Source: Halomonas sp. SSL-5
GTDB taxonomy: Bacteria > Pseudomonadota > Gammaproteobacteria > Pseudomonadales > Halomonadaceae
Direction of reading: 5' to 3'
DNA: 64,000 bases
NCBI RefSeq assembly: GCF_030708455.1
Contig: NZ_JAUYWF010000011.1
Coordinates: 1 to 64,000 of the forward strand
This document shows positions 22,169 to 32,993 of the stretch, piece by piece. A program made the position numbers and the translations under genes. Position 1 is the stretch's first letter, and each line of letters opens with the position of its first letter. A model generated the notes under the pieces. That model saw only the letters and a program-made list of their open reading frames with translations, searched no databases and was not told the DNA's origin.

Positions 22169-23605
22169 ATGATCCAGACTCCGAACGCTTCCCCGAGGCG
22201 TGGTGCTCTCGCCCTGCTGGCGACCCTCGCCCTGTGCCTGGTCCCCGAACTCCCGCGCTCCGGCGAGCGGGGCCAGCTCGAGACGATCCTCGCCCGGGAG
22301 CTGCTCAGCGTGCACACCCGCAACACCCCCACCACCTACTACGAGGGGCGTGAGGGCCCCACCGGCTTCGAGTATGAACTGGTGCGCCGCTTCGCCGGAC
22401 AGCTGGGGGTCAGCCTGACCATCCAAGCCGATCACCATATCGCCAGTGCCCTCGCCGCGGTTCGCCAGGAGGGCGACATGGCCGCCGCGTCGCTGCCCCT
22501 GGAGCCCGACCTGCCGGGTGTGGTCTTCAGTCGACCGATCATCGAGCTGCAGCCGGTGGTGGTCTATCGCCGTGGCCTGCCCCCCGTGGAGGCCACCGAC
22601 GACCTGCCGGGCCTTTCCATCGGCACCATCGGCGGCGCCGGCACCGGACGGGTATTGAGCGAGCTTCAGGCCGACTATCCGGAACTGCGTTGGGCGGCTT
22701 CCGCCGAGGTGGAGGTCGCCGAGCTGCTCGGCCAGGTGGAGGACGGTGAACTCGACGCGGCGGTGCTCTTCGATCACCAGTTCCGCCTCAACCGGCTGTT
22801 CTTCCCCGGCGTGGAGCGCGGCTTCCTGCTCGGCGACCCCCTCTCCATGGCCTGGGCCTTCCCCGCCGAACGCAGCCTGGCGCTGGTCGAGGCCGCCAAT
22901 CGCTTCATCTCCGAACTGCACGACGCCGGCGAGCTCGACGCCCTGGTGGCTCGCTACTTCGGCCACGACGACTACCTGGAGTATGTCGGGACGCGCACCT
23001 TCCTCGACCACGTCGAAGAGCGCCTCCCCGACTACACCGAGCTGTTCCGAGAGGCCGCCCGAGCGTCGGACTTCGACTGGAAGCTGCTGGCCGCGGTGGG
23101 CTACCAGGAGTCGCACTGGGACCCCCTGGCCACCTCCCCCACCGGGGTGCGGGGGCTGATGATGCTGACCAACGCCACCGCCGGCGACCTGGGCGTCGCC
23201 GACCGCCTCGACCCGGCCCAGAGCATCCATGGCGGCGCCCGCTACCTGCGCCAGCTGCACGAGCGCCTGCCCGAGTCGATCCAGGGCGACGACCGCCTCT
23301 ACATGGCCATGGCGGCCTACAACGTCGGTCTCGGCCACCTCTACGATGCGCGCCGGATCACCGAGCAGCGCGGGGATGATCCGGACCGCTGGGCCGACGT
23401 GCGTGAATCACTGCCGCTGCTGCAGGAGCGCGAATGGCACAGCCAGACCCGCCACGGCTATGCCCGGGGCGGCGAGCCGGTGATCTATGTGCGCAACATC
23501 CGCCGCTATCACGAGATACTCAGCTACGTCGACCGCAGCCGGCGTGAATTCCCGCGGCTCAATGCCCGGGCCGAGGAAGCCGAGCCCGCGCGCCTGCCGC
23601 GCTGA
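22169..23605 (+). CDS. mltF: Membrane-bound lytic murein transglycosylase F
   Basis: Cleaves peptidoglycan glycan strands with formation of 1,6-anhydromuramyl ends. Of 478 residues, an N-terminal hydrophobic signal ([17 protein letters not shown]) is followed by a family-3 solute-binding-like domain (about 40-265) and an SLT domain. The catalytic glutamate is in GYQESHWDP near residue 313, followed by [10 protein letters not shown] and [14 protein letters not shown]. No clear lipobox cysteine is seen. The start is uncertain: the ATG at 22169 gives a normal signal sequence but no good Shine-Dalgarno; an in-frame ATG at 22112 adds 19 residues. Divergent from purL. Confidence 0.9.
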   Translation: MIQTPNASPRRGALALLATLALCLVPELPRSGERGQLETILARELLSVHTRNTPTTYYEGREGPTGFEYELVRRFAGQLGVSLTIQADHHIASALAAVRQEGDMAAASLPLEPDLPGVVFSRPIIELQPVVVYRRGLPPVEATDDLPGLSIGTIGGAGTGRVLSELQADYPELRWAASAEVEVAELLGQVEDGELDAAVLFDHQFRLNRLFFPGVERGFLLGDPLSMAWAFPAERSLALVEAANRFISELHDAGELDALVARYFGHDDYLEYVGTRTFLDHVEERLPDYTELFREAARASDFDWKLLAAVGYQESHWDPLATSPTGVRGLMMLTNATAGDLGVADRLDPAQSIHGGARYLRQLHERLPESIQGDDRLYMAMAAYNVGLGHLYDARRITEQRGDDPDRWADVRESLPLLQEREWHSQTRHGYARGGEPVIYVRNIRRYHEILSYVDRSRREFPRLNARAEEAEPARLPR

Positions 23606-23608
23606 GGC

Positions 23609-24964
<1,356 letters not shown>

Positions 24965-24999
24965 CCGCGGCGCCCCGCCGGCGCTACCATGCCTGCCAG

Positions 25000-25075
25000 G
25001 CCGCAATAGCTCAGTTGGTAGAGCAACGCACTCGTAATGCGTAGGTCAGCGGTTCGACTCCGCTTTGCGGCACCA
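25000..25075 (+). tRNA. tRNA-Thr (anticodon CGT), CCA encoded
   Basis: A 76-nt cloverleaf. The acceptor stem GCCGCAA (25000-25006) pairs with TTGCGGC (25065-25071), followed by A and an encoded CCA. The D-arm is GCTC-AGTTGGTA-GAGC, the anticodon stem ACGCA/TGCGT with loop CTCGTAA gives anticodon CGT (reads ACG, Thr), and the T-arm contains GGTTCGACTCC. It sits 35 nt after tesB; TACCAT at 24985 could be its -10. An atypical, AT-richer tract with a two-gene cassette starts right behind it. Confidence 0.97.
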
Positions 25076-25152
25076 GAGACTATTTAGTATCAATAACTTA
25101 TATATACAACTACCCCGCCTCCCCACACCGGATTTCCATAGGTGACAAATAG

Positions 25153-25269
25153 GTGACACTCGGCAGGGTGATCGCCACCGCGATGGGCGAATTCACCCGC
25201 GAGATTACGAAGGGGTCCAAGATCAAGCCTGATCCCGCCCACACGCACATAGCCGGCCGGGTGTTCTGA
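25153..25269 (+). other. Possible coding relic between the tRNA and the HipA-like gene
   Basis: The 222 nt between the tRNA and the HipA-like gene start with an AT-rich stretch, then a GGTGACA direct repeat (25140 and 25152). An open frame of 38 codons follows (…VIATAMGEFTREITKG…HIAGRVF, stop at 25267) with no Shine-Dalgarno. Base usage looks like coding DNA, so it may be the tail of a decayed gene such as an integration-related one. I do not recognise it. Confidence 0.25.
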
Positions 25270-25299
25270 TGGAAGTGTTTGACTGAGAAGGAACTCGTA

Positions 25300-26046
25300 A
25301 TGCCTTGCCCACGCACCGTGGAAGCCGCCGAGATCTCCCACCGTTCATCTCAGGGCACGCTCAAGCCTTTCTTCGTGCGTGATGCCCAGGGTGATATGTA
25401 TGTGGTCAAGGGCGTGGATGGTGCAGGCAGACAAGCCCTCATTGCCGAGCTGCTTTGCGCGGAGCTTGGGCGGCGCTGTGGTTTGCCAGTCGCCGACTAT
25501 GCGCTGATGAGATTTCCTGAAGGCATGCTGGAGTTCAGTACACTCGAAGGCGCCAGCGACTTGTCGGGCGGGCTCGCCTTCGCGTCCAAAGTAATCCCGT
25601 ACTGCCGAGAGCTGACTTTCGACCAAGTGAAGGAGGTGTCCACCGAGCTGCAGATGCGTGTGCTACTGTTCGATATATGGGTCAGCAACGAAGATCGTTA
25701 TCTGACCGAGCAGAGTGGTAATGTGAACCTATTGGTCGACGAAGCTGGTGACCTGGTCGTGATCGATCACAACCTGGCTTTCGACCCTCTCATTGGCATC
25801 GGTGATTTCGATCTGCACGTCTTCTGTGGCCAGCGCCAGGCACTCCGCGACTTGGAGGTGCAGGCTCGACTCTCGAGCGCATTTGACACCGCACTGGCCG
25901 ACTGGGATAGCATCGTCGATCTTTTGCCAGACGAATGGGTCTATTGGGACCCGGAAGACGATTCAACCGAGGTGACCCCTACGCTAGCTGATCGTCACGC
26001 CCGGCTGCAGCGGCTGCATGAGCCGACCTTCTGGAGAGACATATGA
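25300..26046 (+). CDS. HipA-like kinase family protein (HipA_2 type)
   Basis: A 248-residue compact protein related to the catalytic half of HipA-type serine/threonine kinases. Kinase-like features are YVVKG (candidate ATP-binding Lys37), the helix AELLCAELGRRCGLPV typical of HipA folds, the catalytic loop NEDRY with Asp132 and downstream Asn143, and the metal-binding VIDHNLAF with Asp156. The N-terminal half of true HipA and a HipB partner are missing. The ATG at 25300 follows AAGGA. It overlaps the next gene by four bases (ATGA), so the pair is translationally coupled. GC is visibly lower than in neighbouring core genes, and it lies right behind a tRNA, so transfer is likely. Substrate and role are unknown; toxin or defence kinase is inference. 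Confidence 0.75.
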   Translation: MPCPRTVEAAEISHRSSQGTLKPFFVRDAQGDMYVVKGVDGAGRQALIAELLCAELGRRCGLPVADYALMRFPEGMLEFSTLEGASDLSGGLAFASKVIPYCRELTFDQVKEVSTELQMRVLLFDIWVSNEDRYLTEQSGNVNLLVDEAGDLVVIDHNLAFDPLIGIGDFDLHVFCGQRQALRDLEVQARLSSAFDTALADWDSIVDLLPDEWVYWDPEDDSTEVTPTLADRHARLQRLHEPTFWRDI

Positions 26047-26879
26047 GCACCATCATCTGCAACTATGCGGTGCTGCGCTTCCAGCCTTACCCAGAGACAG
26101 GTGAGTTTGCCAACCTGGGCATCGTCATGCTCTGTAACGATGGCCAGTTCCTGCAGCGATGCGAGACACGACAGCGACAGCGCATCACCCACTTCTTCGA
26201 CAAGCTGCCCACCGAAGTCTTCACTCGCGCCCGCCGAGAGTTCCTGGAGGAGCTTCGCCGAGTGGTTAAGTTGGCCAATGCTCATGCAGAAGATGCCACC
26301 ATGCAGCGCCGTATGTTCCAGCACCTGGTCGCGCCGCGGGAGACCATGTTCCGGTTCAGCCAGCCCGGCACTGTCGCCACGGAGGATCCGCGCCAGGCAC
26401 TGGAGGAGCTGTTCATGCGTTACGTGCACCACGACTTCAGTCAGCACGAGAACCTTGAAACCCGCATGACCAGCCGTGTTGCTCAATGGTTGCGCGGGTT
26501 CACGGACCGGCAGTATAACGAAATCACCCTGGGCAACGACCTGCTCCAGGTGAGATTCCCCTTGGTCTGGCAGGTGGCTGGCAGGCCTCGCCAGGCGGTG
26601 AAGCCCATCAGCTTCGACCTGGAAGAGACGAGCAGGATCATCGAGAAGGGTGATAAGTGGCTAATGCGCATGAAGCGGCTCGAAGCTAGCGGGCAAGCGC
26701 CGCTCGACACAGTGTTTGTCAGCCATGAGCCCTCTGAAACCCAAGGCCCGAGGCGACGCGCCTACCAGGAAGTGACCCGCGAACTGACCGAGAACGGCCT
26801 ACTGCGCATCGTCCCGGATGCCTTGGGTAAACATGGCGTCACCCAAGCCATTGCTGCCAAGCCCACCACGATGCACTAA
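26043..26879 (+). CDS. DUF3037-family protein, partner of the HipA-like kinase
   Basis: A 278-residue protein with the DUF3037-type start: MSTIICNYAVLRFQPYPETG followed by EFANLGIVML. It continues as a helical, charged region (about 55-120) and an alpha/beta C-terminal part. No catalytic motif, membrane span or signal peptide is visible. It starts within the stop region of the HipA-like gene (ATGA overlap) and is followed by a clean intrinsic terminator, so the two genes form a closed bicistron. Pairing of HipA_2-type kinases with DUF3037 proteins is known from genome annotation, but I know of no experimental function. It might be an antidote, substrate or effector of the kinase. Confidence 0.75.
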   Translation: MSTIICNYAVLRFQPYPETGEFANLGIVMLCNDGQFLQRCETRQRQRITHFFDKLPTEVFTRARREFLEELRRVVKLANAHAEDATMQRRMFQHLVAPRETMFRFSQPGTVATEDPRQALEELFMRYVHHDFSQHENLETRMTSRVAQWLRGFTDRQYNEITLGNDLLQVRFPLVWQVAGRPRQAVKPISFDLEETSRIIEKGDKWLMRMKRLEASGQAPLDTVFVSHEPSETQGPRRRAYQEVTRELTENGLLRIVPDALGKHGVTQAIAAKPTTMH

Positions 26880-26897
26880 GGCTTCTGCTAGGCTACC

Positions 26898-26921
26898 AAC
26901 CCGCCCCCGTGGCGGGTTTTT
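26898..26921 (+). terminator. Intrinsic terminator of the HipA-like/DUF3037 pair
   Basis: AACCCGCC-CCCGT-GGCGGGTTTTT: an 8-bp stem (two A-T pairs included) and 5-nt loop followed by a T-run, 18 nt past the DUF3037 stop. This is the most classical rho-independent terminator in the window. Confidence 0.9.
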
Positions 26922-27070
26922 CGTGTCTGCCCTCCCATTCACAACAAGAGCGCCCTGGACATCCAGGCCTCGCATCTGCGGCCCCGAAGCGCCCCGTCCC
27001 CGGCGACGCCGCTCGGCCGAGCCGGTATGCTGCTCCTGACGGACCGACGCGCAGGAGTCACTCCATCGGC

Positions 27071-30000
27071 ATGGCACGCCCCTTCCCCCTTCGTTTCCCC
27101 GGCTGGCTCTGGCTGATCGCCCTGGTCGGGGTGATGCTGTCGCTGGCCACCGCACAGCAGGCGCGCCGTGATGCCGAGGTCGAGGCGATGCAGCGGCTCG
27201 CCTTCAGCGCCGACCAGGTCACCCTGCGTATCGAGGAGCGCCTGGCCGCCTATGCGCTGATCCTGCGCGGCGCCTCCACGCTGTTCGACGCCTCGGAGAC
27301 GGTGGACCGTGGCGAGTGGCGCACCTTCGTCGAGGGCCTGCAGGCCTCGGCGCTACTGGACAATATCGAGGGGCTCGGCTTCGCCCGCCATGTGCCCGCC
27401 GAGCGGCTCCCCGCCCATATGGCAGCGGTGCGCGCCGAGGGTCGGGGCGACTACGCCATCACCCCTGCCGGTGAACGCGAGGCCTATGGTCCGGTGCACT
27501 TCATCGAGCCCTTCAGCGGCCGCAACCGGCACGCCCTGGGCTACGACATGTTCGCCGACCCCACGCGGCGCGCCGCCATGGCGCGGGCCCGGGACACCGG
27601 CCAGGCGGCCCTGAGCGGGCGGGTCGCGCTGGTCACCGAGGCGGGCGAGCCGCAGCCGGCCACCCTCATGTACCTGCCCGTCTATCACCGCGAGATGCCC
27701 CGGACGAGCATCGCCGCACGGCGGCAAGCCCTGCTCGGCTGGGTCTATATGCCCTACCGCATGTATGACCTGATGGCCGGCATCCTCGGTGGTCATGACT
27801 GGAGCGACGGCCAGCCGCTGACGCTGAGCATCCACCAGAGCCAGGGCGACGCCCGGGGAGCGCTGCTCTACGCGAGCGACCCCGAGCCCGCCCCCGCTTC
27901 GCCCTTTCAGCAGGTCCGACACATCGATATTGCCGGCCAGACCTGGCGGCTGACCTTCCGCCACCGTGCGCCCGGCGCCGCGGTCGACCTCACCGCCGCC
28001 GGGTGGCGCCTGGCCGGCGGCCTGGCCCTCACCTTCCTGCTCTGCGCCCTGATCGCCTCGCTGCAGGGCACCCGGGCCCGCGCCCTGGCCATGACCCAGG
28101 CACTGACCCAGACCATTCGCCAGCGCGAGGCCCAGTTGGAGCGGGCCGTCGACCGCCTGAGGACCATCGCCGCGCGCATCCCCGGCGTGGTCTATGAATT
28201 CCGCCTCGAGCCCGGCGGGCATTCGCACTTCCCCTACGCCAGCGACGGCATGCGACATGTCTATGGCGTGTCGCCGGAGCAGGTGCAGGATGACGCCACC
28301 GTGGTGTTCGCTGCCATCCACCCCGACGACCGCGACGCCGTGGTGGCCTCCATCGCCCTCTCCGGCGAGACCCTGACCCCCTGGCGCCAGGAGTACCGGG
28401 TGCGCCTCCCGGATGGCAGGCTGCAGTGGGTATTCGGCGATGCCCTGCCCCACGCCGAGGCCGACGGCGCCATCACCTGGTACGGCGTGATCACCAACAT
28501 CACCGAACGCAAGCAGGCGGAGCTCGCCCTGCACGCCGCGCACCTCGAGAGCCGGCGCTTCCGCGAGGCCCTCGACCACGTCGGCTCCTACATCTACATG
28601 AAGGATCGGGAGTGTCGCTATACCTATGCCAACCGCGCCACCCTCGAGCTGTTCGGCTGCGACGCCGAGTCGTTGGTCGGCAGCGAGGACCCCCTCTTCT
28701 TCAGCACCGACACCGCGGCCAGGCTCAACGCACTGGATCGCCGCGCGCTGGCCGGCGAGTCGACTACCGAGGAGGTGGTCACCCGCGACGCCGAGGGCAA
28801 TCGGCGCGTCTTCCTGGAGATCAAGACGCCGATCCGCGACGGCGAGGAGATCATCGGCCTGCTGGGCATCTCCAGCGATATCACCCTGATCAAGGAGCAC
28901 GAGCGTCAGCTGGAGTACCTGGCCCACTACGACGCCCTCACCGGGCTGCCCAACCGAGTGCTGCTCGCCGACCGTCTGGGCCAGGCCATGGCCCACGAGC
29001 AGCGCCTCGACCGCTCCCTGGCCGTGATCTACCTGGACCTCGATGGCTTCAAGTCGATCAATGACCGCTTCGGCCACGCCGCCGGAGACCACCTGCTGGT
29101 GACCCTGGCGAAACGACTGCGTGAGGCGGTGCGCGAAGGGGATACCCTGTCGCGCCTGGGCGGCGATGAGTTCGTCGCCGTGCTGATCGACCTCGCCGAC
29201 ATCCAGCTCGCCACCCCCCTGCTGCGCCGCCTGCTCGAGGCCGCCGCCCAGCCGGTGTGGTATGAAGGCCAGCGTCTCGAGGTCAGTGCCAGCCTGGGGG
29301 TGACCTTCTATCCCCAGGCGGAGAGCGTCGAGGCCGACCAGTTGCTGCGCCAGGCCGACCAGGCCATGTACCAGGCCAAGCTCGCCGGCAAGGGGCGCTA
29401 CCACCTGTTCGACCCGGAGCATGACCGATCGGTGCGCAGCCACCACGAAAGCCTGGAGCGCCTGCAGCAAGCCCTGGAGAAGGAGGAGTTCGTGCTCCAC
29501 TACCAGCCCAAGGTCAACATGCGCTCGGGCGAGGTGATCGGCGCCGAGGCGCTGATCCGCTGGGCCCATCCCGAGCGCGGCCTGCTCGCCCCGGGCCAGT
29601 TCCTGCCCATCATCGAGGAGCACGCCCTCACCGAGGCGCTGGGGGAGTGGGTGATTCGCCGCGCCCTGAGCCAGGTCGCCGCCTGGCGACGCGAGGGCCT
29701 GGCGTTGCCGGTCAGCGTCAACATGGCGGCCCGCCACCTGCGCCAGCGCGAGCTTCCCGCGCGACTGGCGGCGTTGCTCGCCGAACAGCCGAGCCTGCCC
29801 GCCGGCAGCCTGGAGCTGGAGATCCTCGAGACCAGTGCCCTGGGCGACCTGGCGCTGATCAGCGAGCTGCTGGAGGCGTGCCGGCGCCTCGGCGTGCAGG
29901 TCTCGCTGGATGACTTCGGCACCGGCTACTCGTCGCTGACCTATCTCAAGCGGCTGCCGGCGGGCACGGTCAAGATCGACCAGAGCTTCGTGTGTGACAT

Positions 30001-30241
30001 CCTCGACGCCCCCGAAGACATCAAGATTCTCACCGGTGTACTGGGGCTGGCCGAGGCCTTCGAGCGCCAGGTGATCGCCGAAGGCGTGGAGACCCTGGAC
30101 CACGGCCAGCTGCTGCTGAGCCTGGGCTGCGAGCTGGGCCAGGGCTACGGCATCGCCCGCCCCATGCCGGCGGCGGAGATCCCCGGCTGGTGCGTCAGCT
30201 GGCGCCCCCCCGCCGCCTGGACCGGCCAGGCGGCGGAGTGA
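27071..30241 (+). CDS. CHASE-PAS-PAS-GGDEF-EAL c-di-GMP signalling protein
   Basis: A 1056-residue inner-membrane sensor that may both make and degrade c-di-GMP. Order: membrane span at about 10-28; periplasmic CHASE-type domain (region with GEREAYGPVHFIEPFSGRN and ALGYDMFADPTRRAAM); second span at about 315-335; PAS at about 365-480 and 494-610; GGDEF with intact RLGGDEF near 697 and I-site REGD five residues before it; EAL near 825 (AEALIRW). The EAL catalytic set looks complete: VNMAA, LEILET, DDFGTGYSS, VKIDQSF and AEGVET. I start at the ATG at 27071, which places the first span correctly; earlier in-frame starts would overlap the preceding terminator. It is convergent with the SDR gene, with 3 nt between stops. 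Confidence 0.9.
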   Translation: MARPFPLRFPGWLWLIALVGVMLSLATAQQARRDAEVEAMQRLAFSADQVTLRIEERLAAYALILRGASTLFDASETVDRGEWRTFVEGLQASALLDNIEGLGFARHVPAERLPAHMAAVRAEGRGDYAITPAGEREAYGPVHFIEPFSGRNRHALGYDMFADPTRRAAMARARDTGQAALSGRVALVTEAGEPQPATLMYLPVYHREMPRTSIAARRQALLGWVYMPYRMYDLMAGILGGHDWSDGQPLTLSIHQSQGDARGALLYASDPEPAPASPFQQVRHIDIAGQTWRLTFRHRAPGAAVDLTAAGWRLAGGLALTFLLCALIASLQGTRARALAMTQALTQTIRQREAQLERAVDRLRTIAARIPGVVYEFRLEPGGHSHFPYASDGMRHVYGVSPEQVQDDATVVFAAIHPDDRDAVVASIALSGETLTPWRQEYRVRLPDGRLQWVFGDALPHAEADGAITWYGVITNITERKQAELALHAAHLESRRFREALDHVGSYIYMKDRECRYTYANRATLELFGCDAESLVGSEDPLFFSTDTAARLNALDRRALAGESTTEEVVTRDAEGNRRVFLEIKTPIRDGEEIIGLLGISSDITLIKEHERQLEYLAHYDALTGLPNRVLLADRLGQAMAHEQRLDRSLAVIYLDLDGFKSINDRFGHAAGDHLLVTLAKRLREAVREGDTLSRLGGDEFVAVLIDLADIQLATPLLRRLLEAAAQPVWYEGQRLEVSASLGVTFYPQAESVEADQLLRQADQAMYQAKLAGKGRYHLFDPEHDRSVRSHHESLERLQQALEKEEFVLHYQPKVNMRSGEVIGAEALIRWAHPERGLLAPGQFLPIIEEHALTEALGEWVIRRALSQVAAWRREGLALPVSVNMAARHLRQRELPARLAALLAEQPSLPAGSLELEILETSALGDLALISELLEACRRLGVQVSLDDFGTGYSSLTYLKRLPAGTVKIDQSFVCDILDAPEDIKILTGVLGLAEAFERQVIAEGVETLDHGQLLLSLGCELGQGYGIARPMPAAEIPGWCVSWRPPAAWTGQAAE

Positions 30242-30244
30242 GGG

Positions 30245-30997
30245 TCAGGACTTGCCGGCGGTGAAGCCGCCGTCGACCATCAGGGTGGTGCCGGTGACGA
30301 AGCTCGCCTCGTCGCTGGCCAGGAACAGGAAGCCGTTGGCGACCTCCTCGGGGCGGCCCAGGCGCGCCATCGGGTGCAGCGATATCAGCCCTTGCAGCAG
30401 CTCGTCGTCCAGCGCCTGGAGCAGCGGGGTATCGATGTAGCCCGGCCCGATGGCGTTGACCCGAACCCCCTTGGGTGCCGCCTCGATGCCCAGGGTGCGG
30501 GTCAAGTTGACCACCCCGCCCTTGGCCGCAGTGTAGGCGGCGGTCTGCGATTGGCCCATCATGCCGAGGATCGAGGCGCAGTTGACGATGCTGCCGCTGC
30601 CCTGGCGATACATCACCCGCAGCGCCGCCCGCGCCACGCGAAAGACCCCGTTGAGGTTGATGTCGATGATGCGCAGGTATTCGTCGTCGCTCACCTCGTC
30701 GGAGGGGGTAACACCACCGATGCCGGCATTGTTGAACACCGCATCCACGCTGCCGAGCTCGGCCACGGTCTCCGCGAACAGGCGGTCGACCTGGGCGGTA
30801 TCGGTGACGTCACACGCCTTGAACAGACAGCGGCCGGCATGCCGGCCATCCAGCTCCGCCGCCCGGGCCGCGCCCTCGCCCCCCTCGAGGTCGGCGATCA
30901 CCGCGCTGGCTCCCTCCTCCAGGCAGCGCTCCACGCTGGCCAGGCCGATGCCGCTGGCGCCGCCGGTGACAATGACGTTCTTGCCCTTCATTCGCAT
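30245..30997 (-). CDS. Short-chain dehydrogenase/reductase (SDR), substrate unknown
   Basis: NAD(P)-dependent oxidoreductase of 250 residues with classical SDR signatures: TGGASGIG cofactor loop (about 11-18), DVTD, NNAG, catalytic Ser in NCASILGMMG, and YTAAKGG containing the Tyr/Lys pair. The end reads FVTGTTLMVDGG. An aspartate (ADLEGG) at the end of the second strand suggests NAD preference. The ATG at 30997 has AGGAG 8 nt upstream; a second ATG two codons later is possible. It is a single gene between the CHASE-EAL gene (convergent) and umuC. The sequence does not reveal the substrate. Confidence 0.85.
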   Translation of the reverse strand: MRMKGKNVIVTGGASGIGLASVERCLEEGASAVIADLEGGEGAARAAELDGRHAGRCLFKACDVTDTAQVDRLFAETVAELGSVDAVFNNAGIGGVTPSDEVSDDEYLRIIDINLNGVFRVARAALRVMYRQGSGSIVNCASILGMMGQSQTAAYTAAKGGVVNLTRTLGIEAAPKGVRVNAIGPGYIDTPLLQALDDELLQGLISLHPMARLGRPEEVANGFLFLASDEASFVTGTTLMVDGGFTAGKS

Positions 30998-31067
30998 GCG
31001 CTCTTCTCCTGTCGATGATTCGCCAGCACGACACCCGGCCGCACCGTGAAGCCACCAGTGTAGCCAA

Positions 31068-31085
31068 GTAGGAGCGCGAAGCGCG
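31068..31085. repeat. REP-like palindrome GTAGGAGCGCGAAGCGCG
   Basis: A single short element with hairpin GCGC-GAA-GCGC, lying between the SDR start and the umuC stop. It matches the GTAGGAG...-type REP sequences common in pseudomonads and halomonads and is related in its GTAGGAG head to the clusters near 59.8 and 61.8 kb. Confidence 0.6.
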
Positions 31086-31111
31086 GTACCATTGCTTGAC
31101 GCTTCTGTTAA

Positions 31112-32392
31112 TTATCGTCCCGTCTTGACCCGCATCAACTCATCCCAGCGGGTGGTGTAGCGCGGCGTGCGGCGCTCGCAGCGCAGCCTCCAGGCGTTGT
31201 CGCGCCGTGGCAGGCCGAAGCGCACCGTGTCGCGCCCCATCTCGCGGTTGAGCCGGTCCAGGGTCGCCATCAGCCGCTGGCTGCGCGCGCGACGCGCATC
31301 GTCCTCGGGCGTCTCGAGCAGCGAGGCCTGGCGCCGCTCGGCATCCACCAGATCGAGCAGCATCACCCCACACTTCTGGTAGCGGTAGCCCTCCAGATAG
31401 ATCGCCGCCAGGGCGCGGCTCGCCGCCGCCAGCAGCTCGCGGCTGTCGGCGCTGGGTGACGGCAGCGCCACCACTGCGGCGTTGCGGTACTGGGGCTCGC
31501 CGGCCAGGAAGGGGTTGGTGCGCACGAACACCTGCACGGCCTGGGCCAGGCTGTCCTGGCGGCGCAGCTTCTCGCCGGCGCGGGCACAGTGCTGGCGCAT
31601 CGCCGCGGCGAGTTCGGCGTACTCGCCGGTGAGCCGCCCGAAGGAGCGCGACACCAGCAGCCGCCGGCGCGGCTCGCTCATGTCATCGAGGGCGATGGCC
31701 GGCCGCCCGCGCAGCTCCCAGACCATGCGCTCCATCACCACCGAGAAGCGGCTGCGCACCCAGCATGGATCGGCCTGGCGCAGCTGCCAGGCGGTCTCGA
31801 TGCCCATCAGCGCCAGCCGCTCGGCGCTGCGTCGCGCCACGCCCCACAGGTCATCCACCGGACAGGCCTCGAGCACCCGGCGAGTGGCCTCACCCTCGGC
31901 ATCGAGGCGGCACACCCCCTCGAAGGCGGGCTCGCCCTTGGCCAGGCGGTTGGCCAGCTTGGCCAGGGTGCGGGTGGGCGCCAGCCCCACGCCCACGGGG
32001 ATGCCGGTCCAGCGACCGACGGTGTCGCGCAGCTCCCGGCAGCGCGGCTCGAGCTCGCCATCGGCAACGCCGGCGAAGCCCACGAAGCTCTCGTCGATGG
32101 AGTAGGGCTCTACGTCGGGTGAAAACTCCGCCAGCACCTGGTTGACCCGCCGCGACATGTCGCCGTAGAGGGCGTAGTTGCTGGAGAGCAGCACCGCCTG
32201 GCGGCGCACGGCCGGCGGCAGCAGGTGCAGCGGCGCGCCCATGGCCACGCCCAGCGCCTTGAGCTCGTGGGAGCGCGCCACCACGCAGCCGTCGTTATTG
32301 GAGAGCACGCCCACCGCTCGCCCCTCCAGGCGCGGATCGAAGACCCGCTCGCAGCTGACATAGAAGCTGTTGCCGTCGACCAGGGCGATCAC
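31112..32392 (-). CDS. umuC: Error-prone DNA polymerase V subunit UmuC
   Basis: Catalytic Y-family polymerase for SOS translesion synthesis, active with cleaved UmuD. The 426-residue protein begins [18 protein letters not shown] and shows [11 protein letters not shown] and the catalytic YSIDESF, then the thumb helix-hairpin region ([17 protein letters not shown]) and the C-terminal little finger. The GTG start at 32392 overlaps the umuD stop by four bases (GTGA), which couples their translation. Length matches E. coli UmuC (422). Under LexA control through the site upstream of umuD. Confidence 0.95.
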   Translation of the reverse strand: MIALVDGNSFYVSCERVFDPRLEGRAVGVLSNNDGCVVARSHELKALGVAMGAPLHLLPPAVRRQAVLLSSNYALYGDMSRRVNQVLAEFSPDVEPYSIDESFVGFAGVADGELEPRCRELRDTVGRWTGIPVGVGLAPTRTLAKLANRLAKGEPAFEGVCRLDAEGEATRRVLEACPVDDLWGVARRSAERLALMGIETAWQLRQADPCWVRSRFSVVMERMVWELRGRPAIALDDMSEPRRRLLVSRSFGRLTGEYAELAAAMRQHCARAGEKLRRQDSLAQAVQVFVRTNPFLAGEPQYRNAAVVALPSPSADSRELLAAASRALAAIYLEGYRYQKCGVMLLDLVDAERRQASLLETPEDDARRARSQRLMATLDRLNREMGRDTVRFGLPRRDNAWRLRCERRTPRYTTRWDELMRVKTGR

Positions 32393-32847
32393 CGCTCGCC
32401 TCCCGGCAGCGCATGCAGCACATGGGTCACCACGCCCCACACGTGGCACTCGCGCCCGGCCAGGGGGATCGGCGCGAAGCGCGGGTTGCTGGCCACCAGC
32501 CACACCTCGCCGCCGCGCCGCGCCAGGCGCTTGATGGTGGGTTCCCCCTCCAGGGCGATCACCACCACCCGGCCGGGCAGCGGCTCCAGGCTGCGGTCCA
32601 CCACCAGCAGGTCGCCGTCGTGGATGCCGTCGCCGAGCATGGAGTCGCCCTCGGCGCGCACGAAGTAGGTCGCCGCCGGGCGCTTCACCACGTGCTCGTG
32701 GAGGTTGATCTCCCCCTCGAGGTGATCGTCGGCCGGGCTGGGAAAACCCGCCCGCACCCGGCACCCCATCAGCGGCTGGGCCGCCTCGCCGGGGAGCGGC
32801 ACGGCGCGGCCGATTACCCGGGCAGTAGTGGTCAGCGGCGACATCAT
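32389..32847 (-). CDS. umuD: SOS mutagenesis protein UmuD
   Basis: Auto-cleaving S24 peptidase that, after RecA-stimulated processing, forms part of polymerase V. It has 152 residues. The cleavage site is the Ala-Gly in [14 protein letters not shown], the catalytic serine is in [17 protein letters not shown], and the general-base lysine is in TIKRLARR. The N-terminal region before the cleavage site is short, as in UmuD and unlike LexA, which also has a DNA-binding domain. The ATG at 32847 follows GGGAGAGG; a second ATG directly after it is equally possible. A LexA box lies 18 nt upstream of the start. Confidence 0.95.
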   Translation of the reverse strand: MMSPLTTTARVIGRAVPLPGEAAQPLMGCRVRAGFPSPADDHLEGEINLHEHVVKRPAATYFVRAEGDSMLGDGIHDGDLLVVDRSLEPLPGRVVVIALEGEPTIKRLARRGGEVWLVASNPRFAPIPLAGRECHVWGVVTHVLHALPGGER

Positions 32848-32864
32848 GGGCCTCTCCCTTGAAC

Positions 32865-32882
32865 ACTGTAAATATGAACAGT
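32865..32882. promoter_or_regulatory. LexA box (SOS operator) of umuDC
   Basis: CTGT-AAATATGA-ACAG (32866-32881), flanked as A...T, is a full match to the gammaproteobacterial LexA half-sites with the correct 8-nt spacing. It sits just upstream of umuD and also 112 nt upstream of the divergent CoA-transferase start. Confidence 0.9.
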
Positions 32883-32993
32883 ATTCGACACTTCTCCCCT
32901 GCCTGGCAAGCCCTGCCGGCCACCGGGACGCGTGCTACCGTGAAGGGGCCACCACAAGAAACAATCACAAGCACCCTCACCAGGACGCCCGCC

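Noticed and set aside
25076-27070. attR copy of the tRNA-Thr 3' end beyond the kinase cassette
   Set aside because: I searched by eye for the GGTTCGACTCC...GCGGCACCA end downstream and found none, so an intact integrated element is not shown.
27353-30103. Open frame of 916 codons on the minus strand
   Set aside because: Antisense to the CHASE-GGDEF-EAL gene; composition is that of a shadow frame.
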